In this document: in pieces, positions 46,701-60,125 of the stretch
How positions within the stretch are numbered: position 1 is the stretch's first letter
How the letters are laid out: every line of letters begins with the position of its first letter
DNA from: Opisthorchis felineus
Lineage: Eukaryota; Platyhelminthes; Trematoda; Opisthorchiida; Opisthorchiidae
Assembly (NCBI GenBank): GCA_004794785.1
Contig: SJOL01008950.1
Span: 15,513 to 79,512 of the forward strand
DNA: 64,000 bases
Direction: 5' to 3'
Made by a program: the position numbers and the translations under genes
The notes under the pieces: generated by a model
Seen by the model: only the letters and a program-made list of their open reading frames with translations
Database searches by the model: none
Told to the model about the DNA's origin: nothing

Positions 46701-47849
46701 AAGACTTTCAGTCTTTGACCGACGGCATCGCCGAGACAGTATTGGGGGCTGTAGGGACACCAAACCGCTGTTGAAGTATATTGGATGTATTTTGGAGGAC
46801 GCTATTCATCCGCTGCACAGGTAGCACCGGCTAGGTCCACCTACTTAACGCAGATTTTTCCATCCGTGTGCCTCGTCATCACCATCAATGGTGACAGTAA
46901 AACATCAGTGCTGAAGACCGATGCTTTAGTGTCGAAAAGCCCATATTTGTTTGTAAACCTTATTGTTGAAGTAGTGAAGAGGGATGGGAAGGGATCTTGC
47001 GCTAGCCTACCACAAACGGTATGAAATGCTTACAAACCTGCAGATGTCCGTCCTGACAAGAACGCCAGTGACATCGATTAACAACCCAGTCATCGACTAG
47101 GTGGAGGGCCAGTCGAAACTGTGATAGAAAATGCTGATTCCACCGTTCTGAGAAATGCCGTAGGTCGTAATTTTGCAAACCGTTTGACAGATTGCTCTAC
47201 CGATGACAAATGTTCCAGCGAAGGTGGCACGTACGAGATAAGACAGCTTACACAAGCTCCTACAGATGACAGCACGTTCAGTCCACCAAGTTTCGCTGTC
47301 TGATCAAGGACTTGTAAGCCAACACAAGACACTCGCCGAGATAAGTCGGCAAGAAGGTCCGCGACCATGAGGTCACCCAACTTTGTACACCCCTTCCGTG
47401 CCCGATAGGATTTAATTAGAGCAATATTTTCTTGTACGGAGTTTTCAATTTTCTATACTTATGATCCTATGATCCCGAAACATTGTGAGCACCTAACCAG
47501 CTATACCAACTCCTATTTCGACTTCTGTCGTCACGCTGAAAGTGTCTGTACCGTAACCAGCCGACTTTTTGCTAGGGCAACTCATCCCACTCAAGAATAG
47601 GCGAAGCCCATAAGTTGAGCGGTCAACGAGTCAGCTAGGAGGAATTTAACTCATAAGAACTTACGCTGACCCACAGTTTGATAGTTACCATGAATTCACC
47701 GACTGAACGCCATCATCCGTCAACGGTCACAAATGATGGTTGTTCCACTGACACTCTAGCAGGAGAAATGGTGCAGTTAGCCAGCCAACCGATCAGTTTG
47801 GTTTATCAGCTGTAAACCTTGTACCACGAGCACGATGATTCCAGCTACT
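46701..47849. other. No recognisable gene
   Basis: Short frames on both strands (46785-47024 plus, 47090-47380 minus) without recognisable features. Confidence 0.4.
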
Positions 47850-49742
47850 AGAGTTTCGACCATCGACAAATGGGAGAGCGTGGGTGATATAGCCAAGCAT
47901 TGGAGACGATGGTATGTTTAATTAGCTCTGGAAACTGGATGCACGAGCACCCCTGACTACGAGAATGAGCCGTGTCTATCAGTGTCATTAATCATTGATG
48001 AGTTGAATCACGGAGTCTCCAGGAGGCTGTCAGTTATTGACCCAACTGAGTTCACTGGTTATTGTTTTCACACTTCGCTGCCAGGTCATACACTGTCCAC
48101 CTCCCGGTCGCTTCCGCTCAGCATAGCGCTGGGTGAAGAGAGCTAGCTGTGTGAGGCAGACGGTCTTCTGGCATGCGGAGTACATGTCCTAACCAGCGTA
48201 TCCTATGAAGTGTCAGTAGTTCATCTATCGCGGGAGAGTTACTTTTTCATAGGATCATCTGACGTACCGTAGCATTACTAATCCGATGTTCCCATCAGCC
48301 CCGACCAGTGCTTCGGAGACACTGATGGACGAACACTGACGTTTTCCGTATGTCCTCTGCGCGTAGAGGCCACGTGACCCATAAAACAGTATGGATCGCC
48401 CCGGCGCAGTGTAAACTCTGACCCTGACGGACAAACTCGTTACGTCGGCGTCATAGGTGTTGGAGGTTGACAAACGCTGCCCCGGCTTTTCCGATTCGAG
48501 AAATAACCTTATCTCCAGCCAGTTCACCGGAAATTATACAGCTACCCAGGTAAACAAATTTATCTACCACGACGACTGGCTCGTCTGCAAGCATGAGATT
48601 CGGTTTTGATCCCACCAGATCTTGTAGCAGCAATTTTTTTCTACTTTCCAAGCCTGAAGCGCATGCCAAACCCTGCGGCAGTTATTTAGGTTATTTAAAA
48701 CGGTTTGCATTTTTGAAGGATCTAAACCAAGGAGAGCAATATCGTCCGTAGACTCAATGTCTGTGAGGGAGCGTCCCAGGAACATTCCGGAGGCAAACAG
48801 AAATTTCAAGGAGCACATCAATAACAAAGTTGAAGAGGAAAGATGAGAGAGGGCAGCCTTGTCTTACACCACTGGACGTGGTGAACCCAGGCGAAAGTTT
48901 GCCGTATACTCGTACGCGCCCACAGGAGTTTGCATATGGTGCCCTCATAAGGGATATAAATTTGGAAGAGACATATTTACTCACCAGACACCTCCAAAGT
49001 TTCTCACGATGGACAGAGTCAAAAGCAGATTTGGTTTGAAAGCCTGACCCACAAGGCAGTGGGAGGACGTGGAGTTTTGTTCCGGCAGGCTGGAGCCCCC
49101 CCCCTGACTGCAGGGGGCTGGTCTGGCTTGAGGGTGCAAGGACTAAGGCTAAATTGTCTGACTCTAATGGTGGCTGCGCAAAGCAGATACCTTCTGAGCA
49201 ACACAAGATTCTTTAATCTTAGAAGTATTTCGACCGTATTGAGTAATCCGCCGGCGGTCATAGTCAACCGTTGGGCGATCAGTGTGCGGCTTTTAGGACT
49301 GAAATGTTGTTCGGAGTATTGCGTCCAGCGGTTAAAACGTTCTCATTAGTTGGACATCAGAAAGCCATCTCGGCTTTTGGTGGTTTCATTAACAGGAGGT
49401 TTTCGAGGACCAATCGGGCGAATCAAGTGGGACAACCTGCGAACGTTTCCAACATTTGCCATTTCTTCGGCCTCTCGGACCCACCAAGCTTCTCGATCTG
49501 CACAGACGAAATTTCAAGGTAGCAACGGATGATACACGGAATCGAGTTGGGCTTACAACCGGGAGGAATCTGCTGCCGGGTCTCCAATGAAGCCACGGTT
49601 CTACCAGAGACCCAGTGACTCTTATTAATAAACACAGAAGCAAATTTGATAAAGCTTGAATATGACTGTTTTGGCAACTGAACCTAGTTCGTATGTCTGG
49701 GTGACCACTAATAACCGACACAGTTGTTTTACAAGGTATCAC
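47850..49742 (-). mobile_element. RTE-type LINE relic, longest copy
   Basis: Minus-strand frames in order. A region upstream of the reverse transcriptase (49742-49390) contains FASVFINKSHWVSGRTVAS and ERPKKWQMLETFAG. The palm (49060-48760) has FQTKSAFDSVHREKLWRCL, SGRVRVYGKLSPGFTTSS and GVRQGCPLSSFLFNFVIDVL. ESTDDIALLGLDP (48740-48700) carries the YADD position changed to STDD. KFVYLGSCIISGELAGD and RIGKAGAAFVNLQHL are in the thumb (48580-48470). A C-terminal block at 48240-48150 reads LLTLHRIRWLGHVLRMPEDRLP. Stops and frameshifts separate the pieces, and 49080-49260 may be an insertion. Family members normally also have an APE endonuclease, which was not seen further upstream. Confidence 0.8.
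49045..49120 (+). repeat. Short repeat shared with 52585-52660
   Basis: AGCCTGACCCACAAGGCAGTGG, split by a few differences, then GTGGAGTTTTGTTCCGGCAG matches the segment at 52585-52660 (AGCCTAACTCACAAGGCAATG, GTGGGATTTCGTTCCGATAG). It is part of an element I cannot name. Confidence 0.45.
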
Positions 49743-50690
49743 TTCGGCACAACTTTACTTTGACCTGGATGTCTGTACCCGACTGTTCCTGATTTCTTCG
49801 AACAGGTCAAATGTGCTGACGACATTGTGATCAGTGTGACCACTGGTGATGGTTTGAAAAATGACTATACGTGACAGAACACTGCATTTCTCGGTACACG
49901 AAAGCACAACCAAAAGGACCTGTTCTACTCGTATCAACTAGCACCCATAAGACTTCCAACCAAGGTGGATTACCTGTATGGTTTCCGTGATCCCGGATCA
50001 AACGTATTCACTGAAGATAACGTAATTGCGGCCAATAGTAACTGGTTTACAAACGGAGTATTGGTTCGCCCGTTTGAGCGGTTGCTAATCTACTAATTTT
50101 TGTAACACATACCTTCTTAGCACACCTATCACGTTCCGGCTGGTGGTCAACATTTTTGTGTACTGATTTATCTGGTGTTCTTTCGCACCATACATTCCGT
50201 CTCTGTCAAACCACCGGTGGTCTGTTGGGTCCAACCAACTCAGCTTACAGCTTCTAGGATGAGTGAAATTCAGTCAAATACTTTTTATTACAAGTGCGAC
50301 TATAAGGCAGCAACGGTAATACAACAGCGTTCAGGAGCCTAGTTATAATTGTAAGGTCAAACTGAACAAACTTATTCGGCGGACCCAGGAACGTTCCTCC
50401 AAACTGAATGCTTAAAAATGTTATGGTCTACTCTCTTTTGTATGAAGTCGGAGTAATCAAGGCAAGTGAACATCGCCGATGGTCGAATTTTTTGCAGGAT
50501 TAGGCGAAGTGAAAAATGGTGTCACACACCGAGGGAGGACCAATAGAGAGAGTGATTCCAAAAAGATCAAAACGGCTCGGTCCAATTCAGGAGAAATAGA
50601 CCAGTTCCAAGGAGTTGGTTCCAATAGGAGAGTAGCATCGTGTCACTTGTACCTACGCCATCTCACTCCGATACAGCTACCCAGGTAGAC
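49743..50690. other. No recognisable gene
   Basis: Short frames only. Confidence 0.4.
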
Positions 50691-51460
50691 TAATCTGTCT
50701 GCTAACCAAACCGACTCATTCGCAAGCATGAGGTTCAGGTGCGATCCTACCTAGGTCTGCAGCAACACTCTACACTTTGCAAGTGTGGAACATGCAAATC
50801 ATCATCACTGACAGCAACACCAGATGGGAACACTGATGCCTCACAAAAATCGAGCTTTATAGTGCAACGGGAAATATCAAATGGAGAGGAAACTACAGCA
50901 CTGGATATCGAGGAACGCTCTAAAACTGTCTGAAGCCCGTATATGTATTCCTGGTCGAGAGCCAAATAAAGCTCGGGAAACTGTTGGACATCAGGTGCAA
51001 AAGAGCATCTGTGGGGACTGAGAAGCTTGGTGGGTCCTGAAAGCTGAGGAGGTGGAGGAGGCAAGAAACTCTGGGAATGTGCGTAAGCTATTCTAGCTGA
51101 TACGCGCAACAAACCCACGGGCTTTTGGTGAATGAAACAATCCCTGGTGAAACCACCTCGCTTATCTGTGGAAAGAACATCTGGATCATTGGGCTGAACA
51201 CTTTCAGTAACGATTGAACTAGCCAGCAGCAGCACTGTACACTTTGCAGGTGTGAAGCGCATGCCAAACCGTGAGGCAGAATTATTTAGATCATTTAACA
51301 TTGTTTGCATTATCACGGCATCAGATCCAATAGCTACTTCGTCTATGTACTCGATATCTATGATCGAATGCCCAGGGTGCACTTCCACCCCATAGGCATC
51401 AAAAGCTGGTAGTGACTCCTCCATACTCGTATCGCATCCACTGAAATACCATAAACACAT
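50691..51460 (-). mobile_element. RTE-type LINE pieces flanking an ORF-bearing segment
   Basis: From 51440 to 51230 the minus strand reads EESLPAFDAYGVEVHPGH, IIDIEYIDEVAIGSDAVIM and FGMRFTPAKCTVLL, i.e. palm to thumb of the RTE family with YADD changed to YIDE. From 50797 to 50690 another piece reads LQSVECCCRPR and a degenerate NLMLANES..VYLGS region. Between them, about 50798-51220, lies a continuous open segment of some 140 codons unlike RTE, with a proline run (LPPPPPQLSGP). The same RTE bases (about 38 bp around TACACTTTGCA) occur on both sides, with about 80 percent identity. Confidence 0.6.
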
Positions 51461-52044
51461 CTGCTACCAGCTTCACCAGTGATGGTTCTGTTCACTGCCT
51501 CCTTGTGACCAACACACCTGAAGTGTGTCATACATTATAACATTGGTTGCCCGTCTCGGAGAGCTGACTGAGTCTCAAGTCCAAACAGCAGTGAAAGGAA
51601 AGGGGACCGCTTATTTTGGGGCCGAATCCAACGGCCAAAATCAAGGAATGGGACCCAAGTGCTCTCTGCCCATTTTCATCCGTCTGGCAGTTCATACTTA
51701 GTTGTTCAGAGATTGAAGAGGCATTTTCAACAAAAAGCCTGGGACTAGATCCGCAACAACCCCTCCTGAAACTCTCATAACAATATCAATCGAATTCACC
51801 TCTCTTCATGTTATGGCAACCTCAGCAGGTGAAACACCACCTGCTGGCAGTGAACAAAACAACTTCACTGACTTTTTAAGTCTTCTCATGTCATTTGGAA
51901 CAGCAATGTTTATTATCCATACACTGCTGCGTTTAGGACAAACGGGTGTAGCCCATACGATGAATAACCTCATTAATGCACGTTTCATCCAAGATACTGT
52001 CATCCAAGGCTCTAACCTAGGAATTACTTCCTTTACCTTCTGAG
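51461..52044. other. No recognisable gene
   Basis: A 76-codon plus frame (51813-52043) contains a hydrophobic stretch, FLSLLMSFGTAMFIIHTLL, that could span a membrane. It has no recognisable family and a minus frame overlaps it. Confidence 0.35.
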
Positions 52045-52440
52045 ACATCCGACTTTCGTCTCATTATCTCGTCGATTACAAAACTGAATACGATTGGAAT
52101 GTAGGCATTCTTGCCAGGCACCAATTTTTGTAGAAACTTATGAATAGCCCCCAGTACATCTTTACAAACTAGCAAGCACAACAATACAGAAAGCTCATTA
52201 TATTCACGAACATCGGGGGCACTCTTTGCTGAACAGGCGTGTTAAGGATAACAGACTGGTCAATGGAGTCAAGTGCGCCTCGGAAATCTACGGATAGTAA
52301 AATTGAGCCGCGTATACCTATGATGTTGTTCTGGCACCTAGCGGAGCTTGAGGATGTAGTTAACCCAGTCCTTATCACACCGGAATCCAGCTTGCTGTAT
52401 TTCACGGGTAACTATAAGGCGACAAAGGACAAGTAGCGCC
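52045..52440 (-). mobile_element. RTE-type LINE fragment
   Basis: The minus strand reads SILLSVDFRGALDSIDQSVI and QQRVPPMFVNIMSFLY (52310-52190), the palm region with the first catalytic Asp. After a gap IVFSFVIDEIMRRK follows (52110-52060), the usual FNFVIDEIMRR block. It is a short, dead fragment of the same family as the 2.3-kb copy. Confidence 0.65.
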
Positions 52441-55400
52441 AAGTCTCATCAGGGCTGGCGTCAAGCTGATCTCCTCGGTATTCCGGTACATACTGCAGGC
52501 TTACTTTCTGAAGACGGAGAATGACACTCCCTGATTACTCATGCTGAGGGAGTGTTTATTTGAGGTAACTCCACCTTGAGCGCTTGACTCAAGCCTAACT
52601 CACAAGGCAATGCCATAATGTGGGATTTCGTTCCGATAGCCGTAGCATGATTCACTAATCTGACCCACAAGGTAACGCGGGTCGTTCGAGGGACTGTCTA
52701 TCTCACATGTCTCTTCGCCTAAGTACGTGGCGGAAACGGCATAGGGTATGTTATATTTCAGCTTGATCGCATGGGATTAATACAACCAGAAAGCCCAGCT
52801 GATGTAAACCGAGTCGCGTTGGTAGGTCCTCTTGTCCCGCATGGGGTCTACGGACAGGTCACATCAGCGCTTGGGGGCGCTGAGGGGCATAAAACCCAGC
52901 TGACGACCTCAATGAGTACAATGTCATAAACAATCCAGCAGCGTTCCAGAAAGCTGCCGCATCTAACTGAAAAACTTCGCCCAATCCTTTTTCTGCCAGT
53001 TAGTAAAACAGTGACACTGTACGACCTGTGTGTGGTTAAGACACGACGGTGACTAAATTGGGTTTTGTCAACTAAGCTAGAAGCAGAAAAATGGCCAGGA
53101 ACCCAGTCACAATTAGGCCACTGAACAGAAGTAGATGCGACACTGAATGTACTCAACTTACCGTCACTGTTAAGACTCAAAAACTGCACGAGTTGCGGAA
53201 ACGTCAAATATATGCCCAAGTCGGCTCCAAAATGGTGTATGAATGAGCACAAAGCCGCGAATTCCGATTGCTGCTTGAGGGTCCTTGTTATTGGATCAAT
53301 ATAAAAATTCTAACAACTCACTCCGGGCATTCACGCTTGTGCAATACACCTTTGTCACCCTCCGAACTAGCTTCCATCCACCCGGGTCCGTAACGGCTCA
53401 GATTGTGCGCCCTTCGATGGGCTCAAAGTTCCAGTTCAACGCGCGTTCCCATGGGTTTCCTGCCGATTCAGCAGTGCAGAAGAAAAACAGAACCGTAGCA
53501 ACTTCGGAGGGAATGGGTCAGCAGGTGGTCTGGTAATGTTGGAAATTTGACTTTGTAGAAAGCAGTAGAAAAGGTAGTCTTCTTTCTGAAGAGCCAATAA
53601 CTCAACTAGAAGCGGTCCCTCCCTGGAAAATGTGACCGATAGATCGCGCTCAGCTTGCGCACCTCCTATAGAAAACTTTGAGTTTATGGCCACGAAAGAC
53701 GGCATTTTGGGTGAAGGTTGGAGTTTGGTATAAAAGAATCCATCCAGAAAGGTACAGAAAGTTTGATAGAAGCTTTCAAAGGATGGCTGCATCTAACGGA
53801 GAAAAACGCGTGCTGCAAACCCACTGTGACTGGAGCTAGGAGTGAAATAATGGGCTGTTCTTTGTTTCCCCTCACCGAGCGTATACTAAGATGGCTTCAT
53901 ACCTTTTAAAACAGTGTTTCTGAGTTCGACCATGACGTCCTAAAATGGGCCAGACATAGCTAAAGCAGCCGGTGAGGAATCCGCGATTATCAGTAATTGT
54001 GATGGACAACCGGTGAAAACGGCGGATCCGACGTGTAACTGAGAGAATTTGCCGGAGATCGCCTTTCGGTTGACAAGTTCCATGAAGTTTAGATGGGCAT
54101 GCGCATGGTAATGTATGCAAATAAATAATGCAAGCTCAAAAATGAAATATGGTTTGCAAGAATTACGCCAAGTTTGTGCTGGAGGACCACGGATGTTTCA
54201 TGATTAGGCTTCAACTAAAAACGAGAACGGATTGGTGCTACGGAAAGGCATCTAATAACGTTTATCGTTGTTGATTGCAGAGTGTTCTGACAAACCAAAA
54301 ATGGGTGGGTATTGACAGCTTTCTGCAAGCTGACTGTGTTGCAGTTCTTATTCATTTGGCCAGACATTCTGCACAGGGGATTTGGTGGACGCAATTTATG
54401 CGGCTTTTGCTTTATTAGGGTCCTTAGTCCCAACGGGGTGTCGTTGCAATGTTTTATCAATTTCGCTAATGCGGTTACCTTTCTCACAAGGACTGATGCG
54501 GTTTCGGGGTGCATCAGCTGTCTGCTAATGATACGGCCAACTTCGAAGTATGTGCGTACATTAACTTCAGAGGAAATCACTCAAATTCTCCAGGCACTCG
54601 CGCGTGGCAAGGGGTCCAAGGAGTTGATGAAATGACTTTTTCTCTTGGTTTCGTTCTGCTCGATATTGATCGGGACCTTCTCACTGAAAGCTTGAGGTAT
54701 GTTTCACTAGCACATGATAGATAGCACTGGAGGGGCTCAGCGACATACAGATATGGGAGAGATTTGTACGGGGAATTCAAGTACATGTGCCTTAGCACGC
54801 GCGCCTGCGAGTGTTTTGAGCAATTTATCAGGGGCCTTGAATGATAAGACGGTGTCTATGGGTCAGTTCTTCCCCAGGGATCAGATTTAGCGCAAAGAAA
54901 GCTTTGGTAAGTCAAATCCAGTGGACAAGGTTGCGGCCTTGTTTCGTTGTTTGTGGGACTTGTCTGGTAGTAGTACTTGTTGGTAGGGTGGTGTGTAATA
55001 TTGACAATGAAGCTTGCACCAAGCCTAGGTATGTATGTATAAAATTAGCGCTTTTTTCGGTTTGGGAATGACGAGGTCGCCAAGGGCATTCGAATTGTTA
55101 GGTCACCGAGGGGTTCAAAGGGTCAAAAGCGAACGAAATTCGCGGCTCCTGATTCAACTTTCGTGGATCCTTGCAATTCCGAAAAGGGAGCGACGTTGGT
55201 TGTGTGAGAAAGCTTCTCCCGATGAGTAATTTACGAGTGGTTAGCGTACATTCTAACGCGCATGGCCTAACCCCCAGCGTAGACTGCTGACGCGATGGCC
55301 CTGAAATCGCTCTTTTCCTCGTCAATGTAAAGTCAGATTCGGATATTCTCCAGTTTATTCTTGATGGAAATAACCGCTATGGCTGTTATCAGAGGGCCGT

Positions 55401-57149
55401 GGAGCAAACGCTAAAACCAAGCAGTGGCTAGGTTGCCAAGTAGGGCGCGTTTCAGTAAGGTCTTTTGAAATCAGACGTGAGTTTTAGCAAACAAGCACGT
55501 CCCAGACTACTGGGAAGGGCACTGCACCCCTTGAAAAAGGGACAAAATCTACAGCCTTCGAGCGCAATATCAAAGAGCACTGTATAACTAGAACCTCGGT
55601 GCACGAAGGTGCCATCGATCCTTTTGGACCCAGCATACTCCCTACAACACCGGAATATCTCACCTGTCCCACTGTCTTGCAAGGGGCACTGTTCTGGGTT
55701 ATTTGCAGCCACTCACGCTCATCCACAATGAGTAATAGAGCAATCCATTTGACACTCATATGCCAAGGGTTCCTAATCTTGAGATTCTCAACATCGTCAT
55801 GAAGCCAACTTTCGTTGAACGACGAGATATCATAAGTCACTGTATCCGGATTTATTACAATTTCACTGCGAATGTTCTTCAGGCCCAGAAGGTTAGCAGA
55901 AAGTGCGGCCATTTACGATTTGCACATTTCCGTGGGGGGTTTGGTCGCTGGCTTTGACGTTACACAGAGGTACTTCTTTACAACTTTGAAATTCACAATA
56001 TCGTGTCTTGCACCACCATTTTAAGTGATTTTTAGGCTCAGGTTTGTTGCTTAGAAGAGAACTTTAAACCCCAAACGCGCCATGTAAGTTTATGCTTTTG
56101 TTTCGAGCATAATATTACCACCAGAACTTCAGGAGTTGTGCTGGGCTACCATTTTCCACTTTCCGGTAGAAACCACGGACAATAAGTGTTTCGATTTCGC
56201 CACTGTCAGAAAAGACCCGCTACCGTTAGCCGCAGAAACGGCGCATCACAAATAATAACTCCAAAAACAAGGAGCTTCTAATCTACTGGAGGCATTCATG
56301 CTTATGAGAGCTTGATCCGTGGAGGGGAGTCAGTCGATCTTGAATGAGGAGGTTTCCTGATGGTCGTTTCTATTTGCCATCGTACTTGAGTTATAGGGTT
56401 CGAATCCCCGGCCAGAGTGGATGTTTAAGGGTAACCCTTCTCTTGATACGACGAGAGGCATCTGGAAGGTTTCTCACCAATGGCAGACTGTAGTACACCT
56501 GTACACAGAGCCAAAATTGCCAGCGAATTCCTCAGCCGAATTAGCCGGGGCCCGTTGATGCATCGATTGTACATAAACAGAGGCCACGCAACAATCACTA
56601 CCCACAGACTCTGAGTGAGAAATAACTTTAGCAGAATCAATCGCATCATCACCCAATGTCTTGTTTTAGACTGAATCACCATCAGAGTCTACCCCGGAAA
56701 CAAACCAACATTTATCCGATTGTATTCGTACACAAAGTAGAGCTTTTTACATGGTGTTCTAATAGCCCTTGGTACGGGTCCCTGGGCACAAAAAGTAGCA
56801 TACGTAGCGTTAGAGATTTGACGTCAGAGTACTCGAGATGTTGCAGCCACCCTTTGTCCACGCGTCTTCCAAAGACAGTGAGAAGCCATACAGCAGCAGG
56901 TCTTTCGGCTAGAAAAAACGTCACAAAATTTGGAAGGTGCACTACGCCAGATTACTTCAGGCCGTTTTCCGATAAACCCCAAAACAGGAGTAGCACTTAC
57001 AGGAACTCTAGGGATCCTCATGGATTCACGGCTGAAACATGGGATGAATGCTTTTTCCCAAGCTTCACGGGTTACTTGTGTTCAACGGATTCTGTTTACC
57101 TGAAAGGCACAAGCAAAAAATGTAGCAATGCTTTTTGATTTCTCGGGGT
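52441..57149. other. 4.7 kb without a recognisable gene
   Basis: The longest frames are 160 codons at 56656-57138 (plus), 142 at 55484-55912 (minus), 134 at 52848-53252 (minus) and 121 at 54215-54580 (minus). None has a motif I can defend. A faint endonuclease-like reading (SSFNESWLHDDV) occurs in the 55.8-kb frame but is too weak to call. 52585-52660 shares a short repeat with 49045-49120. Confidence 0.4.
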
Positions 57150-57470
57150 TTGACGACGGGTCTTTCAGCGTATCTAAAATTCTTCTGAACAGTGGTTAGA
57201 ATGCTGTGTTGGGGAAGATCATTTCAGGCGCAAAATACTCAAAATAAGAAAACCCGTCTTCCGATAAAGTTGCGCGTTACAGTCTTAAACTCTCCTTACC
57301 ATGTCCCTGCCATGTATATGTAGAAATTAACAGTGAAAGACTTATCGACTAAACCTTGTTCGATCAAGGCGTAGGTGTCATCTCTTTAAGGCGTTGATAG
57401 TCTTGGAAAACGGAGATCAGGAATCTTTAATCGCACGCCGCTGCGTATGAGGCATCAACTATGCATAATA
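57150..57470 (-). mobile_element. Decayed CR1-like LINE 3' fragment
   Basis: On the minus strand, YALIEQGLVDKSFTV-type sequence near 57390-57330 and then SEDGFSYFEYFAPEMIFPNT with LFRRILDTL at 57260-57165 line up with [33 protein letters not shown] and FKALLDTF of copies 1-3. It is frameshifted and far more diverged than those copies. Confidence 0.45.
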
Positions 57471-60125
57471 GCTAAACCCAACAGCCAACGACCTTCCTTT
57501 ATACTCGTACATGTTTTCCGTCTGCCATGCCCATACCTGAGAATACACAACCGACTTGCGAATTATATATTTATACTTATTGGTTGCATCGACACAAACC
57601 TAACGGCTAGTCACCCAACCTCTCATTTACCGGAAGCCTCTTTCGCTCGAAAAGCATTCGGAAGGGGGGAAATTATAATCACTTAAACACGTTAGATAGA
57701 AATGTTCAGATGTTTTACTTTTATAAAGACAAACATACTATTTGATCATTTAGTTCAATTGCCGATGATAGAGAATCCGTGTGTACACTGATGTCGCGAG
57801 AATTGTGAGCACACGCATTATTGGACGCTGCGAAGTTAACTCCAAAGAGGGCTTTATGCAAGACAGTTGTACGATCAAGTGGTACAGACTTGCCCCCTAA
57901 GATACAAGGACCTAATGTGTCTTCGAATGTGTACCCATGGATGCAGCCGTAGCTACCATCTAGTGAGTAGGTTGACATTTGGTGTCAACTCTATTCCCTG
58001 ATCATAACTTCACTCCACCTCTGCTTCCTGAAAATTATACCTTGCGGCTTGATACAAGCAACATCGTTAAGGTGAATTGTGATAATCACATATTTAACCG
58101 GAGTAACCCACACCAAATCGGACCTTTGATCTTGGACACTGTTTACCAGCTCCGGGGCTTGCGACTGTAAACCGGCCGTTTTGTGGCCTTCAGCACCCGG
58201 TTCTAGGTAAAAACAGAGCTTCCACATATCAGACAACCAACACACTGCAAGCTGATCGCCATTTATTGCTACCAGGAGGCACTTTTTCACCTCTGTCACA
58301 TGGGTTTAGGCCCTCCGCAACTCACCGTTTATCCCAAAAAATTGCCACTCATCTTCACCTCCATAATCATGTCTAAATTATCCGAACGCGTGCGCGACTG
58401 AGACAGCCGCTCCCAGTGCAGTCTAACTGTGACTGCTGATGACCTAGCTGGGGATTGTAAGGTTTATCTCGTCTCATTAGAACAGGAACAAATATTCTCC
58501 AACTCACATCCGAGAATCGTTCACTCCCAGGATACCACCACTCCCGTTTATGTCCTCAAAGCTCTCGAGGGATCCTTGCTCTTATCACCCATTATCTCAG
58601 TGCGCCTTGCTTGTCCGTCCTCAGTTGTCCCAACTGGTCAGCTCTTTCGTCCGCTAACCATCCCTTAATATCTACCAACTCTCTCTGTGACCTGTCCTTC
58701 TCTTCCACACCTCATGGACCCGACAATACTAAAGGCTGCACGGTTAACAACTCTCCATTCAGCTGTTTGCCCTCTTCCCAAACGCACCCGGACCCATTGC
58801 TTGGTCTCATATTCCATATTCTGTTGTAGTTTCAGACCTCTCTTCCATTTATTGTTCTAACCATGGCGCTACATACACCTCGAAGGACCCTGAACGCAAG
58901 CACCTTTAACCCTACAACGTGTACCACCACTCCTTCCCCGAATTCTCTTAGTGGTAAAACACATTGCGGGTGACTAGGATGATCGGCCAAACTCTGCAAT
59001 TGTCGGTAATTTCAAAAATATTCACAGAAAATTGAAAAGAAAGCCGCTTTTGTCGAACGCCTGCGCCACTAGCGCAAGCCTGCCCCGATTTTAGCATATA
59101 TCGAAGGAAATCCTCCCACGAATTTGAGACATTGATCATAGCAGAGTGAAAAACGCTGTCCTATGTGTAAGGTAACAGGACTCACAAAATGATTGTGGAA
59201 TGGTCCTCCTGAGGCAGTTTGTTTGGCAAGGCCTCAACACGTTTCCCCAGGTCGTGACTGCGCCAGACTGAGGTTATGTCATTGTCCAAACATGAAACGC
59301 CACCATGCACCCCATGTTACTCTACGATCTGTTGTCCCCTCATGCTTTGAACCACTAATTCCCCTAAATGACGTGACTTCCATGATTAGTTAACACTTTT
59401 CCTGGCTGCAAGCTATATCAGAAATACAATATCCCTAGGGTATACTGCTGTTTATCGTAGCCCCCAAATATTACCTTGTCTTCCTCTGCAGCTCTCTATC
59501 CCACTTCCTTAACGAACAATACTGAACCGCTCCAAAAACTGTATGTGATGGCTTCCTAAGCCCCTCTTTGCCCCATAACGCTCGAATACGCGGAAACCCT
59601 ACCTCACCAAATGCCTGCCAGCTAACAGATTGGTCAGCAGAGCTAGCCTGGAAGGCATGTACGCTTAAGCTGTGATTTTGCAAACCATCTATTCACAGAT
59701 ATGTCATTCCTACGTGGCTTCATGGACGGTTATATAACTAGCTATGAACTTGCTGGCGCACCACCTAACTAATTAAATTTCCTCATATTCAAATATAGCT
59801 ACGCTGGTTTGCATTGACCGCATACTGCAATCCCCTATCTCCAACAGAGCGACGATATTCGGTTTTGAAATTGGGCGGTGTCGCCTCACTACAGCAGTTG
59901 GAAGTTGTAACCACTATTATCTGCCTGCTGTTTCGGGCCACAGTCTAACCTATACCCTGATGTATTCTGGCAGGCCTTTTAGGCGTTTCTGTTTTGAGTC
60001 CCTCATCTAGATACGACTATCTTATTGTCTAGGTTGAATGGCGGCAATAAACCACCATGCGCCCTCGTGGACTCGAGAATATCCTAGGTCCTGACGGTCG
60101 TAAAAGCCCGCCGACTTTATCAGCT
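57471..60125. other. No recognisable gene; pyrimidine-rich stretch
   Basis: No domain-bearing frame. From about 58320 to 58930 the plus strand is visibly C/T-rich, with many CTC, TCC and CCAC runs, and so has a strand bias. No repeat family was recognised. Confidence 0.4.

Noticed and set aside
55484..55912. APE-endonuclease reading of the minus strand (SSFNESWLHDDV)
   Set aside because: Only a dozen residues are suggestive, and no GDFN or SDH motif follows at a sensible distance.
56656..57138. A 160-codon plus-strand open frame as a gene
   Set aside because: No domain, no splice signals or start context, basic and cysteine-scattered composition typical of chance frames; a decayed LINE follows directly on the minus strand.
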